Shown here: positions 24,816 to 35,600 of the stretch, piece by piece
How positions within the stretch are numbered: the stretch's first letter is position 1
How the letters are laid out: every line of letters starts with the position of its first letter
From: Phenylobacterium sp.
GTDB taxonomy: Bacteria; Pseudomonadota; Alphaproteobacteria; Caulobacterales; Caulobacteraceae
Assembly (NCBI RefSeq): GCF_004299445.1
Contig: NZ_SCTC01000083.1
Coordinates: forward strand, 1 to 64,000
DNA: 64,000 nt
Direction: 5' to 3'
Program-made: the position numbers and the translations under genes
The notes under the pieces: generated by a model
The model's input: the letters and a program-made list of their open reading frames with translations, nothing else
Told to the model about the DNA's origin: nothing
Database searches by the model: none

Positions 24816-27800
24816 ATGCGGCCCCGCTTTCGTCGTGCAGGCGTCGGGGCCTGCGCGGCCTTGATTCTCGCGACGGCAGCGCCTGCCGGCGCCGCCTCGC
24901 GCGCGCCGACGGGCAAGGACGCGCGGGCGTGGTCGGCCCTCGTCGTCGAGGCCGAGGCTGCGCAGATGGCGGGCGACTGGCGCAGGCTGGAGCAGGCCAC
25001 GCGCAGGCGCGCCGCGATCGAGGAGCGCACCTATGGTCCTGAGGCGCCCATCACGGCCGCGTCCTGGTCCTGGATCGGCCAGGCCCTGGTCCATCGCGGG
25101 CGCGACGCCGAGGCGGAGCCCTATTTCCGCAAGGCGCTGGCCGTCGATCGCGGCGCTCTGGGCGCTGCGCACCCCCAGACCCTCATCGCCATGTCGAACC
25201 TGGCCGCCCTGTTTGAGCGCCAGGGCCGTTTCGCCGAGGCCGAGCCGCTGCGTCGCGAACTGCACGACGCCGGACGGAGCCTGTTCGGCGCCAGCAGCGC
25301 GGCGGCGGCCGCCGGCGCGGTCGCCCTGGGCGATGTCCTGCGGGCCTTGGGCCGGGCCACGGAAGCGGAGCCGCTCTACCGCGCGGCCCTTGAGATCGAC
25401 ACCCGCGTCGCCGGCGAGGCCGATCCCCGCGTCGCAGCCGACCTTGGGGCTCTGGCCGCCGCCCTTGACGACCTGGGTCGCCACGCCGAGGCCGAGCCTC
25501 TGCACCGACGCGCCTTGGCGCTCCGTCGTCAGGCCTTCGGTGAACGCGACGCCGCGACCGCTCAGGCCTACGCCCGGATCGCCGCCAACCTCGACGCCCA
25601 GGGCCGGCACGTCCAGGCCGAGCCGCTGCACCGTCTGGCTCTGGCCACCGACCAGGAGCTTCGTGGGCGCAGCCACCCGGCAACGGCCGCCGATGCGGCG
25701 GCGCTGGGCGCGAACCTGACTGCCCAGGGCAAGTCGGACGAGGCCCAGGTCCTGTTGCGCGAGGCGCTGGCCATACGCCGCAAGGTGCTGGGCGAGCGCC
25801 ACGCCGACACGGGGGCCAGCTATGGCGCGTTGGCCGATGCGCTGGCCTCCAGCGGCCAGCGACGCAAGGCCGAAGGGCTGCACCGCAGGGCCCTGGAGAT
25901 CACCCGCGCAGCCCGGGGCGAACGGACGCCGGCGACGGCCACCCTCTACGCGGGCCTCGCGGGCGACCTCGTCGCCCAGGGACGCCACGCCCAGGCTGAA
26001 CCACTGCTGTTGAAGGCGCTGGAGATTCGCCGCGCCACCCTGGGCGAGCGCCACCCGGACACCGGCCGCGCCTATGACGCCCTGGCCGAGGCCCAGCACC
26101 GACAGGCCGCCAACACGGGAGCCGAGCAGATGTCGGCGCGCGCCGTCGCCATCGTTCGCGCCCGCCGCGCCGCCGATCGCCTCGCCGTCGGGTCGGGCCC
26201 CGATGCGGCGCTCCGGCGAGCACGCGCGGGCGAGGACTCGGTCGCTGACGGGCGGCCGACGTTCCGCCGCTATCTCACCGTGGCCTGGGACGCCTCGCAA
26301 CAGACGCCCGGCGAGCTGCCGCGCCTGCAGAACGCCGCCTTTACCGCCGCGCAGGACCTCAACATCTCGCCGGCCGCCCGTGCGTTGGCCGAGACCACGG
26401 CCCGCGCGGCGCTGGGCAAGACCGCCACCGCCCGCGACGCCCGCGTGCGACAGGCTCTGGCGGGTCAGGTTCGGGAACTGGAGGGCCAGTTGGTCCAGGC
26501 CCTGCCCCAGAACGACCCCGGTGAGGCCGCACGGATCGGGGGGGCGCTGGACGCGGTCGGCCGTGAGCTGGCCAGCCTCGACGCCCGCCTCTCGCGCGAC
26601 AATCCGCGCTACGCCGAGACCGTATCGCCGCCGGCGCTGTCCATCCCTCAGGCACAGGCCCGTCTGCGGACCGGCGAGGGACTGCTGCTGATCGTCCCCG
26701 CCGGCGAGGACGTCCATGTCTTCGCGATCTCGCGGAACCGTGCCGCCTGGAACCGCATCACCAGAGGCCAGGCGGACCTGGAACGGCGCATCCGCACCCT
26801 TCGCTGCCAGGTGGACGACAGCGCCTGCAGCGGTCGCCGGACAGCCGCCGGCGAGAGCCAGGCGACCTTCGACGGCCAGGTCGCCTTTGGCGTCTATCGC
26901 GACCTGATCGCGCCGCTCGAGCCGGCGCTGGCCGGAGTCGACCGGCTCTACGTCACCAGTTCCGGCGCGCTGGCCGGGCTGCCATTGGCGCTGCTGCCCA
27001 CCCGCGATCCAGGCGGCGTGCCCGACGCCCTCGCGCACGCCAGCTGGCTGGCCGACCGGTATGCGCTGACAACCCTCCCGTCCGTAGCCAGCCTGCGGGC
27101 CTCGGCGCACAGCCGACGCGGGCCGGAGACGCGCTGGTCCTTCGTGGGTTATGGCGATCCGACGCTCAAGGGGGCCAGCCCCGACCGGCGGCTGGCCGAC
27201 CCCAAGGCCTTGGCCATGGCGTTCGGCCCTCTCCCCGGTACGGCTGACGAACTGCGCGCCATGGCCCGCACCCTCGGCGCGCCCCAGGCCAGCCTGCGCC
27301 TGGGCGGCCGGGCCACCGAGGCGGCGCTCAAGTCCTCACCCGATCTGGCGGCCGCGCGCGTTGTCGCCATCGCCACGCACGGCCTGCTCTCGCGAGAGAT
27401 CGGCGGCGTCGACGAGCCCGGTCTCGTGTTGACCCCGCCCGCCCGCGCGACGTCGCAGGACGACGGCGTCCTCACCGCCTCCGAGGCTGCGGCATTGGAC
27501 CTCTCGGCCGACTGGGTGATCCTGTCGGCCTGCAACACAGCCGCCGCCGACGGCACGCCGGGCGCCGACAGCCTGTCGGGCCTGGCGCGCGCCTTCCTCT
27601 ACGCCGGCGCGCGCGCCCTGCTGGTCAGCCATTGGCGCGTCTACGACGACGCGACCGCGGCGCTGACCGTGCAGACGCTGGCGATCCAGCGCGCCAACCC
27701 TCGGCTGACCAAGTCGCAGGCCCTGCAAAGGGCGATGCGCGCTGTGCGGACGGGGCGACTCCCCACCGGCGGCCCGCTGCCTGGCTGGCGGCCGGAATGG

Positions 27801-27851
27801 TCCCATCCAGCCTACTGGGCGCCCTTCGTGCTGATTGCCGCCGAAGGCTGA
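24816..27851 (+). CDS. Exported TPR-CHAT protein (caspase-like protease), paralogue 1
   Basis: 1011 aa. The ATG at 24816 follows GGAAAGG/GGGAG and gives a signal peptide ending near AGAA (residues ~24-27). About nine 42-residue TPR-type repeats follow to ~residue 440 (recurring AEAEPLHRRAL and GERHPDT). After a helical linker comes the CHAT domain with catalytic His855 (AIATHGL) and Cys906 (LSACNT), then the closing ARAFLYAGARALLVSHW. CHAT domains are caspase-fold proteases (separase and TPR-CHAT relatives). Export would put this one in the periplasm, which is notable. It shares its C-terminal half with the second CHAT gene. Confidence 0.88.
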   Translation: MRPRFRRAGVGACAALILATAAPAGAASRAPTGKDARAWSALVVEAEAAQMAGDWRRLEQATRRRAAIEERTYGPEAPITAASWSWIGQALVHRGRDAEAEPYFRKALAVDRGALGAAHPQTLIAMSNLAALFERQGRFAEAEPLRRELHDAGRSLFGASSAAAAAGAVALGDVLRALGRATEAEPLYRAALEIDTRVAGEADPRVAADLGALAAALDDLGRHAEAEPLHRRALALRRQAFGERDAATAQAYARIAANLDAQGRHVQAEPLHRLALATDQELRGRSHPATAADAAALGANLTAQGKSDEAQVLLREALAIRRKVLGERHADTGASYGALADALASSGQRRKAEGLHRRALEITRAARGERTPATATLYAGLAGDLVAQGRHAQAEPLLLKALEIRRATLGERHPDTGRAYDALAEAQHRQAANTGAEQMSARAVAIVRARRAADRLAVGSGPDAALRRARAGEDSVADGRPTFRRYLTVAWDASQQTPGELPRLQNAAFTAAQDLNISPAARALAETTARAALGKTATARDARVRQALAGQVRELEGQLVQALPQNDPGEAARIGGALDAVGRELASLDARLSRDNPRYAETVSPPALSIPQAQARLRTGEGLLLIVPAGEDVHVFAISRNRAAWNRITRGQADLERRIRTLRCQVDDSACSGRRTAAGESQATFDGQVAFGVYRDLIAPLEPALAGVDRLYVTSSGALAGLPLALLPTRDPGGVPDALAHASWLADRYALTTLPSVASLRASAHSRRGPETRWSFVGYGDPTLKGASPDRRLADPKALAMAFGPLPGTADELRAMARTLGAPQASLRLGGRATEAALKSSPDLAAARVVAIATHGLLSREIGGVDEPGLVLTPPARATSQDDGVLTASEAAALDLSADWVILSACNTAAADGTPGADSLSGLARAFLYAGARALLVSHWRVYDDATAALTVQTLAIQRANPRLTKSQALQRAMRAVRTGRLPTGGPLPGWRPEWSHPAYWAPFVLIAAEG

Positions 27852-27854
27852 ACA

Positions 27855-27879
27855 CAACGCAGCGATGGCGCTTGCGTTG
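27855..27879 (+). terminator. Hairpin after the first CHAT gene
   Basis: CAACGCA (27855-27861) pairs with TGCGTTG (27873-27879), and the inside also pairs with one bulge. It lies directly after the CHAT stop codon and before the winged-helix gene. Confidence 0.45.
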
Positions 27880-27928
27880 GGGGGAGACAACGCTTGCGGG
27901 TTGAGCGGCTGGGGAGCATGACGTCGCC

Positions 27929-28858
27929 ATGGTGACGCCTTCGCCGCGTGTCTGGACCCTGGCGCGACTTTCGCTCGGCTTCACGCTGGAGCAGGTGGCG
28001 GCCGGGCTCGCAGATCTCAGCCCGATGGATGCGTTGCTGGTGCTTGCGGTAAACCAGGCCAACATAGCGCCGCTCACCCGTGATCCCGCCGCCCGCCAGG
28101 CCTATGGCGACCTCGAGCACGCCGCTCCCGACGACGCCCGGCGCCCGGCCAGCATCAACGCCATGGCCAACTCGCTGGGCATTCCTTTCGAGACCACACG
28201 TCGGCGGCTGAAGAAGCTTGAGGGCCAGGGGGTGTGCAAGACGATCCCGGGCTCCGGCATCGTGATCCCCGAGTCGTTTCTGACCTCTCCGGCCTATCTG
28301 CAGAGCGTCCTCGCGGCCCACGAGCGACTGATCGCCTTCTACGCGCGGCTGCTGGAAGGCGACCTTCTCGATCCCCTGCCCGCGACCAACTACGGCATCG
28401 ACGACGGCGTGCCCCTGCGTGGCGCGGCTCGGCTCCTTTCCGACTACCTGCTGCGCGGCCTCGACGGCCTGTTGCGCGAGGGCGAGGACGTAGCCTCAGC
28501 TCTCACGTTCCTGGCGATCCTGGTCACCGCGCTCGACGAAGCTCCCTGGCCGCCGCAGGCCGCCGCCGAGCCGACGCCATTTCGAGCCATAAGGGTGTCC
28601 GACGTGGCCCGCCGCCTGCGTATGCCCGGCGAGACCGTGCGGCGGCACGTGCTGGGCCTGGAGGGGGTCGGACTCGTCGCCCGCACGCGCGGCGGAATCA
28701 CCGTCGCCCAGGACATCCTGGATCGCCCCGCCATACAGACGCTGGCCGAGGAGCATGCCGCCGCCGTCCAGCGCCTGTTCGCTGGCTTGGCTGAGCGCGG
28801 CGTGGTGGCGGCGTGGGAACAGATGGGGGCTGGCGTCGCACCCCGTCGTCGCGCCTGA
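27929..28858 (+). CDS. Regulator with two winged helix-turn-helix domains
   Basis: 309 aa. Two similar DNA-binding segments are visible: residues ~73-110 (SINAMANSLGIPFETTRRRLKKLEGQG) and ~220-255 (VSDVARRLRMPGETVRRHVLGLEGVG). Each is followed by a short wing. A helical region lies between them. There is no ligand or receiver domain that I recognise. Tandem duplication inside one chain suggests it binds a pseudo-symmetric site as a monomer. It sits between the two CHAT genes and may control them. Confidence 0.65.
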   Translation: MVTPSPRVWTLARLSLGFTLEQVAAGLADLSPMDALLVLAVNQANIAPLTRDPAARQAYGDLEHAAPDDARRPASINAMANSLGIPFETTRRRLKKLEGQGVCKTIPGSGIVIPESFLTSPAYLQSVLAAHERLIAFYARLLEGDLLDPLPATNYGIDDGVPLRGAARLLSDYLLRGLDGLLREGEDVASALTFLAILVTALDEAPWPPQAAAEPTPFRAIRVSDVARRLRMPGETVRRHVLGLEGVGLVARTRGGITVAQDILDRPAIQTLAEEHAAAVQRLFAGLAERGVVAAWEQMGAGVAPRRRA

Positions 28859-28921
28859 GCGGTTGCGGTCGAGCGCGGCGCCCCGTAGGCTCGGCGGCAT
28901 TACGTTCGTGGAGGTCGCCTC

Positions 28922-29275
28922 ATGCGTCCGGTTCTGATCGCCCTAGGCCTCGCGGCTCTCGCCACACCGGCCCTGGCGCTGACGGTCACCTCGGCCCCGA
29001 ACGTCGATCAGCAGCAGCACCTGCGCCCCTCGCCGGCCGCCCAGGGCGTCGATATTCGCGACTCCTACCTCGGCGGTGGCGGCGGCCCGACCGGCCTGAG
29101 CTACAGCCAGGGCTCGCGCTCCAACACCGATGCGCCGCGCTTCTACTATAACAGCTACGACGCCTTCGGCCGTTTCAACGGCGTGGTCCCGGCGGACGAC
29201 CGCTACGACACCCCGCTGAATCGCCGCATCTCGCCGTCGGAACGCGATCTAAACCGGCTCGCCCCGCGGCGCTGA
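28922..29275 (+). CDS. Small exported protein of unknown function (117 aa)
   Basis: Signal peptide cleaving after PALA (residue 19) leaves a ~98-residue mature protein. It has a glycine run (YLGGGGGPTG), Tyr-rich FYYNSYDAFGRF and an Arg-rich end. A GGAGGT ribosome site lies ahead of the ATG. I do not recognise a family. Its position between the CHAT genes makes it a possible partner or substrate of an exported CHAT protease, which is only inference. Confidence 0.6.
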   Translation: MRPVLIALGLAALATPALALTVTSAPNVDQQQHLRPSPAAQGVDIRDSYLGGGGGPTGLSYSQGSRSNTDAPRFYYNSYDAFGRFNGVVPADDRYDTPLNRRISPSERDLNRLAPRR

Positions 29276-29300
29276 CAGACGGTCGCCGGCGGCACCCGGG

Positions 29301-32300
29301 ATGCGCGCCGCCACGCCGGCTCGCCCCCGTAGTTCCTGGTGGAGAGCCGCCCTCCTGAGTCTCGCCGTCCTGGCGAGTCCCCTGGGTCCAGCCAGAGCCA
29401 GCGATACAAAGACCGAAGCGCTGCAGGCTGAGATCAAGGCGGCGCGATATGAGGCGGCGCGCGCCGACAGCGACTCGCCCGAACAGGTGCGAGCTCTGGA
29501 AAAGCTTCTGCAGCTGGAGATCCGGCTGCATGGAAGCGAGTCCCCGGAGATCATCCCCACGATCCGGCATCTTGCCGCGACAGTTCCGCTGGATGATCCC
29601 CAGCGCAGTCAGAAGCAGATCCCGTTTCTGCAGCGAATCCTGAAGATCCAGATGGCCGCCGGACCAGCGCAGGAAGCCGCGGCCGACGCCACGCGCGCGG
29701 ACCTGATCCTGTACCATGACGTCTCGGGCCAGTTCGCCCAGTCGATCCCTTACCTGCGCGGCCGGGTGGACTACCTTTCCCGCACCCAGGACAAGCGTCT
29801 TCCCGACGTCGCGCTCGATCTGTCGAAGCACCTGCTCGAGGCAGGCGACGGCGCCGGAGCGCGCGCGGCGCTCGCCGTTCTGCCCCGCGCCTGCCTGGAC
29901 GCCTGGGCCCCCGCGTGCGCCCAGGCCAGCGATCAACTGTTCGACCTCAGCCTGGAGGCGGACGATGTCGAGACCCTCGATCGTCTCGGCGCTGGGCTCA
30001 TCCGGCGGCTCCGGGGCGGCGCCTGCGAGCCACGGCTCCTGCGCAATCTGTCGATCTACTTCGGCTACAAGGGCGACGACGACGCCGGACATGATCTCTA
30101 CGCTGGCCTGCTCTCCAACCCCGCCTGTGGGCCTGACGAGCGTGACGAGATCGTTCACTGGCTAGAGCTGGGCTACAGCGACTACGCCGCGGTCGAGCCA
30201 CTGCGCCGCAAGGCTCTGGAGGAGGCAGACGGCGGGGAGGCGCGGGCCGACGCAGCGCGCGACCTGGGCTTCAACCTGTGGTCACAGGGTCGCCCTGAGG
30301 AAGCCGCGCCCCACCTGCAGGCGGCGCTCGACCACTATCTGCAGTCGCGGGCGGCCGCCCCCACGACTGTAGCCTACGCGGCGCTGTGGCTGGCCAGGAC
30401 CTATGAAGCGACCGACAGGATCGGGCGCGCGCTCGAGGTGATCGGGGCGGCGTCGGCGCATCCGTCCGTCGCCAGGGCGGCGACGGCGGACCCCATGTCG
30501 GACGTTCTGTCCGCATCGCGCGCGCGGCTGCTCGCCGTCTCAGGCCGCCAGACCGAGGCGCTGGATCTGCTGCGGAAGCGTCGGCTGGCGCTGCAGGATC
30601 ACGCGTGGGTGTACGATCTGCCCGACGCCGTGCGCGAACTCAGCGACATCCTGACCCTGGCCGGAGATCCTGTCGGCGGGCGCGAAGCCATGGCGTGGCT
30701 TGCGAAGCGCTTCGGCCGCGACCCGAATGTCCCCCGGCCCGAACGCCAGGCCATACGGCTCATGGCGGCTGAGGCCGCTTCGCAGGATCCGGCCACGCGG
30801 CCTGCGGCGTTGGCTGAGGTCCGCGCAATCCTCAACGACATCGAGGCGCTGAAACAGGGCCTTGCCGGCGCCGCCGACGCGACGGGCGCCAGCGCACGCG
30901 AGGCCCTCTCGGGCGACCTGATCCGTTCCGACCACGGACGGACGGCCGCTCTCGGCCTGCTGTTGACCGTCGGCTATGCCGAGCGCGAACGGACCCGCGG
31001 GCTCGAGGCCGAGACGTTTCTGGCGGCGCAGGACCTTGAGGTATCCGCCGCGGCGCGCGCATTGGCCCAGACTGCAGCGCGGATGGCGGCCGGATCCGGC
31101 AAGCTTGGAGAGGCCGCCCGACTCCAACAATCGCTCTCGCGAGACCTCCAGACGATCAGCGCCGAACTGACGGACGCCCTGACAGGCAACGACGCCGACG
31201 AAATCGCGCGACTCGAGGATGAGATGGCGCGAGTCGCCGCTCGTCTGGCCGCCGCAGACGCGCAACTGCGCAAGAGCTTCCCGCAGTACGCAGAGTTGGC
31301 TTCGCCCAAGCCGCTCTCGCTGGCCGAGGTCCAGGCCCGGCTGCGGCCGGGAGAAGGACTGCTTCTGACCGTCGACCTGTGGAATGACATCCATGTCTTC
31401 GCGGTGTCGAAGACGAAGATCGCATGGAGCCGGCTGGCGGGTGGTTCGAACTCCGTGGCCGAACGCGTCGCGCGCCTGCGTTGCCAGGTCGACGAGACCA
31501 CCTGCGGCAAGGCGCTGGCGGGCCGCCGGCGGGGTGACCTTGCGCAGATGGCGACGGCGGCCGACGATTCCATCCCGGAGTTCGATCTGAACGCCGCCTA
31601 CAGCCTCTACAACGATCTGATCGCCCCTGTGGAACCGGCCCTGGAGGGCGTGAAGCAGCTCTTCGTCACCGCGAGCGGCGCCCTCAGCGCGCTTCCGTTC
31701 GGACTGCTCATCACCCAAGCGCCGCCCGCCGACGCCCAGACCGGCTCCGCGTCGAGACTGGCTTCGGCGGCGTGGCTGGCGGACCGTTACGCGTTGACGA
31801 CGCTTCCTTCCGTCTCGAGCCTCCGCGCATTCAACGTGGTCCGTGACGTCCGGGAACGCGGCGAGATCCTGCGCGGCTTCGGCGATCCGGTCCTGACCGG
31901 AGAAGGCTTCATTCTCGCCCCGGCCGACGTCCATCGGGGCGACACGGGACGGCAGACCCTGGCCAACCCCGAAATGCTGCGAAAAGGCCTCGCGCCCCTG
32001 CCCCATACCCGCAGCGAGTTGCTGGCGATCGCCCGCAGCGTAGGCGCGCAAGCCACAAGCCTGAGACTGGGCGACGACGCGACCGAGGCGGCAATCAAGT
32101 CGGACGCCACTCTCGCCTCCGCGCGCATTGTCGTGCTCGCCACGCACGGCCTGATCCCCACATCGATCAACAAGCTGGACGAGCCCGGGCTTGTCTTCAC
32201 GCCGCCGTCCACGCCCTCTTCGCTCGATGATGGCTATCTCTCCGCCTCGGAGGCGGCAACGCTGAAGCTCTCTGCGGACTGGTTGATCCTCTCGGCCTGC

Positions 32301-32618
32301 AACACGGCGGCGCCCGATGGAAAGCCCGAGGCCGAAAGCCTGTCCGGCCTCGCCCGAGCGTTCCTTTATGCCGGCGCCAAGGCGCTGCTCGCCAGCCACT
32401 GGAGCGTCCTGGACGACGCAACGGAGGCGCTGATGATCGAGACCCTGGCCGCGCAGCGAGCCGACTCGACCCTCAACGGGGCGCAGGCGCTGCAGCGGGC
32501 GATGGCGTCGATCCGCACCGGCCGCCGGCCCGACGCCACGCCGATCGAGGGCTGGCAGCCCTATTGGGCTCACCCTGCGGCCTGGGCGCCGTTTGTCCTG
32601 ATCGGCGCCGGGGAGTAG
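29301..32618 (+). CDS. Exported CHAT-domain protein, paralogue 2
   Basis: 1105 aa with an N-terminal signal (PLGPARA, ~residue 33). The N-terminal ~600 residues are helical repeats more degenerate than in paralogue 1. The CHAT domain keeps His949 (VLATHGL) and Cys1000 (LSACNT), with the same end: ARAFLYAGAKALLASHW and, in the last residues, WAPFVLIGAG. Both catalytic residues are present, so it should be a protease. The ribosome site is weak. It ends three bases from the convergent amidohydrolase gene. Confidence 0.85.
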   Translation: MRAATPARPRSSWWRAALLSLAVLASPLGPARASDTKTEALQAEIKAARYEAARADSDSPEQVRALEKLLQLEIRLHGSESPEIIPTIRHLAATVPLDDPQRSQKQIPFLQRILKIQMAAGPAQEAAADATRADLILYHDVSGQFAQSIPYLRGRVDYLSRTQDKRLPDVALDLSKHLLEAGDGAGARAALAVLPRACLDAWAPACAQASDQLFDLSLEADDVETLDRLGAGLIRRLRGGACEPRLLRNLSIYFGYKGDDDAGHDLYAGLLSNPACGPDERDEIVHWLELGYSDYAAVEPLRRKALEEADGGEARADAARDLGFNLWSQGRPEEAAPHLQAALDHYLQSRAAAPTTVAYAALWLARTYEATDRIGRALEVIGAASAHPSVARAATADPMSDVLSASRARLLAVSGRQTEALDLLRKRRLALQDHAWVYDLPDAVRELSDILTLAGDPVGGREAMAWLAKRFGRDPNVPRPERQAIRLMAAEAASQDPATRPAALAEVRAILNDIEALKQGLAGAADATGASAREALSGDLIRSDHGRTAALGLLLTVGYAERERTRGLEAETFLAAQDLEVSAAARALAQTAARMAAGSGKLGEAARLQQSLSRDLQTISAELTDALTGNDADEIARLEDEMARVAARLAAADAQLRKSFPQYAELASPKPLSLAEVQARLRPGEGLLLTVDLWNDIHVFAVSKTKIAWSRLAGGSNSVAERVARLRCQVDETTCGKALAGRRRGDLAQMATAADDSIPEFDLNAAYSLYNDLIAPVEPALEGVKQLFVTASGALSALPFGLLITQAPPADAQTGSASRLASAAWLADRYALTTLPSVSSLRAFNVVRDVRERGEILRGFGDPVLTGEGFILAPADVHRGDTGRQTLANPEMLRKGLAPLPHTRSELLAIARSVGAQATSLRLGDDATEAAIKSDATLASARIVVLATHGLIPTSINKLDEPGLVFTPPSTPSSLDDGYLSASEAATLKLSADWLILSACNTAAPDGKPEAESLSGLARAFLYAGAKALLASHWSVLDDATEALMIETLAAQRADSTLNGAQALQRAMASIRTGRRPDATPIEGWQPYWAHPAAWAPFVLIGAGE

Positions 32619-32621
32619 CGG

Positions 32622-35600
32622 CTACCTCTGCTCCCACCAGTACGGCGCACGCTTGCGCTCGCCGGTGACGACCTCGTTCATGGTCAGCGGATCGTAGAGC
32701 CGGCCACCCAGCATGACGCGGTGAACCTTCTCGCTGTTGCGGATGTCGGTCGTGGGGTCAGCGTCCAGCACCACGAGGTCGGCCAGCTTGCCAACCTCCA
32801 GCGAGCCGATGTCCCTGGCCATGCCCAGCGAGCGCGCCGGCACGATCGTGCCCGCCTGCAGCGCCTCCATCGGCGTCATACCGCCGCGGACGAACGACCA
32901 GAGCTCCCAGTGGGGACCGAGGCCCGATTGCTGGCCGTGGGCGCCGATCGAGACCGGCACGCCGCGCTTGGCCAGCTTGTGCGCCTCGCGCGCACTGTCG
33001 TCGTCGACGTAGTCGCTCTCAGGGGCGATCTCGCGACGCACGTTCTCGGCGGCCAGCCGGCTGGGCGGCACATGGCGCTTGAGGATCGGCTGCTCGAACA
33101 CGTCGGTGTGCGCGCGCCAGTAGGGGTCGGCCGCCAGCCCGCCGAACGTCACGACCAGGGTCGGCGTGTAGTAGGTCTTGCTCTGCGAGAAGAAGCTGAG
33201 AACGTCCTCGTAGAAGGTCGAGAGCGGGACGTTGTGCTCGACGGTCGAGTTGCCGTCGGCGATGTGGGTCATATCCAGGCCGAACAGGGCCCCGCCCTCG
33301 GCCACCACCTGCATGCCCTCGCGGCGGGCCGCCTCGGTCAATTGCTGACGCTGCTCGCGGCGGGGCTGGTTGTAGTTCTTGATGCTGTGGGCGCCCTGGG
33401 CCTTCAGCCGCCGGACGTGGGCCAGCGCGTCGTCCAGGCTGTCGATCTGGGCGTAGTTGCCGGCCTGCTTCGCGCCATAGACGATGGTGCCCGTCGAAAA
33501 CGTGCGCGGGCCCAGGATCAGGCCCGCCCGCTGCATCTCGGACGCGGCAAAGATCTCGGTCGAAGGATACGACGGGTTATGCGCCGTCGTATTGCCCATG
33601 GCCAGGTTCAGGATCATCGACCAGTTCTGCTGCGGCACCAGCTCGTCCACCCCGTGCGGGCCGTGGGCGTGCGCGTCGATCAGGCCCGGGATGATGGTCT
33701 TCCCGCCCAGATCCACGACCTTTGCTTCGGCCGGCACAGAGACTGCGCCCCGCTTGCCCACAGCCGCGATACGGTCGTCGCGGATCACGATGACTCCGTC
33801 GTCGATCACGCCGCCGTCCGGAGCCGCCATCGTCACGATCCGCGCGCCGGTCAGCGCCACGGTCCCCCTGGGACGGTCGGCGGGCACGTCCATCGACAGC
33901 GACACGCCCGTCTTCGGCGGCTGGAACTTCGCGGCCCCTTCGCCGGGAGGCGCCGAGGGGAACAGGTCCTTGGCCGCCGCCGTGTAGACCACCGGCCCCA
34001 GGCTCCAGTGCAGCTGGGTCCCGCCGCCCGACCAGTTGACGTAGTCGGCCCCGCCGACCGAGGCGCGGGTCACCGGAAGGGGCCCGCCTTTCAGGTCGAC
34101 CGCCACCTCCTGCGTCCCCGGCATCAGCGGCATCACGCTGACCTCGTAGTTCTGGCGGAAGGCGAACAACGCGCCATCCGGCGAGACGAAGTAGTCGTTC
34201 ACCAGTTCGCCCGCGGCATGGACGCGCTTGGCCTCGCCGTTCAGGTCGGTGGAGACCAGCTGCAGCTTGCCGCGCTCGCGCCCGACCATGAAGACTCGGT
34301 CGTTCGAGGCTCCGAACTGCGGCGACGAAAGATCCTTTGAGATCCGGACCGCCGCGCCGCCCGTAGCCGGCGCGCGATAGACACCCTGGCTGTCAGACCA
34401 CTCGCCCGACGTCAGGCCGCCGCCGCCGCCCTTCTCGAACACGATCATCTTGCCGTCCGGCGAGAACACCGGCCGGGCATAGTGGCCGGGCTGGATGGTG
34501 ACGGTGCGCGCCGCGCCTCCGCCTGCCGGGACAACCTGGACCTGACCCAGGCCGTTGTCGGTCCAGCTTACGAAGGCGATCTGCTTGCCGTCGCGCGACC
34601 AGGCCGGGAACAGCTCCATGCCCTCGACGGCCTTGGTCAGACGCCGGGGCTCACCGCCGCCCATCGGCTTCACATAGAGCTTCCCCAGGGTCTCGAAGAC
34701 CACAGTCTTTCCGTCGGGCGACACGGCCGCGAAACGTGGAATCTTCGTCTGGATGCGATCGGGCGAGACGGCGATTTGTGGGTGGGGGCCATCGATGACA
34801 CCGCGGGTGTCGTTCACCCGGAAGGGGATCACCCCGGCGTTCGCGCCATCGGCGTCCACGCGCCGGATCTTGCCTCCGGCCCAGAAGACGATCGACTTGC
34901 CGTCCGGAGTCCAGGCCATGTTGGGATAGAGACCACTGACGGCCCACACCTCCTGCACATCCTGGTCCAGGGCGTCATAGACCTTGCGCTCCACTCCCGA
35001 GGTCAGGTCCTTCACATACAGCTTGGACTTGGTCCGCTCGCGACGGACGAAGGCGATCTTCTTGCCGTCAGGCGACGGGGCCGGCCGCACCGATCCGCCG
35101 GCGCCCGACACGGCCGTGGAGATCTCACCTGTCTCCAGGTCGTAGCGCTCGATGTTGAACAGGTCGGTGTTCGAGTCCTGGGCGTACTCGAAGATCGGGC
35201 CGGGCGTGATGTTGCGGGTGTAGAAGATCGACTTGCCGTCCCGGGCGTACACCGGCTCGCCCAGTTCCTTCTGGTGCTGCTCGTTCGGCCGCTTCACCAG
35301 CACGACGCCGGCCCCGCCCGACACGTGATAGAGCCAGACCTCGCCGGTCCCCAGCGAGCGGCTCGTGGTGAAGTGCTTCTTGGCGGCGATGAATCGGCCG
35401 TCCGGGCTCCAGGTGGGCTGGTTGAGGAGCCGGAAGTCCTCCCTGGTCACCTGGCGCTTGTCGGACCCGTCGACGTTCATCACCCAAATGTTGTCGCCGC
35501 CGCCCCGGTCGGAGGTGAACGCGATCCGCTTGCCGTCGGGCGAGAAGCGCGGCTGCACCTCCCAGGCCAAACCCTCTGCTATGCGCTTCGGCGTCCCTCC

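Noticed and set aside
24711..27110. Long open frame (799 aa) on the minus strand opposite CHAT paralogue 1
   Set aside because: Antisense shadow of the repeat-containing gene; it mirrors the repeats and has no domain of its own.
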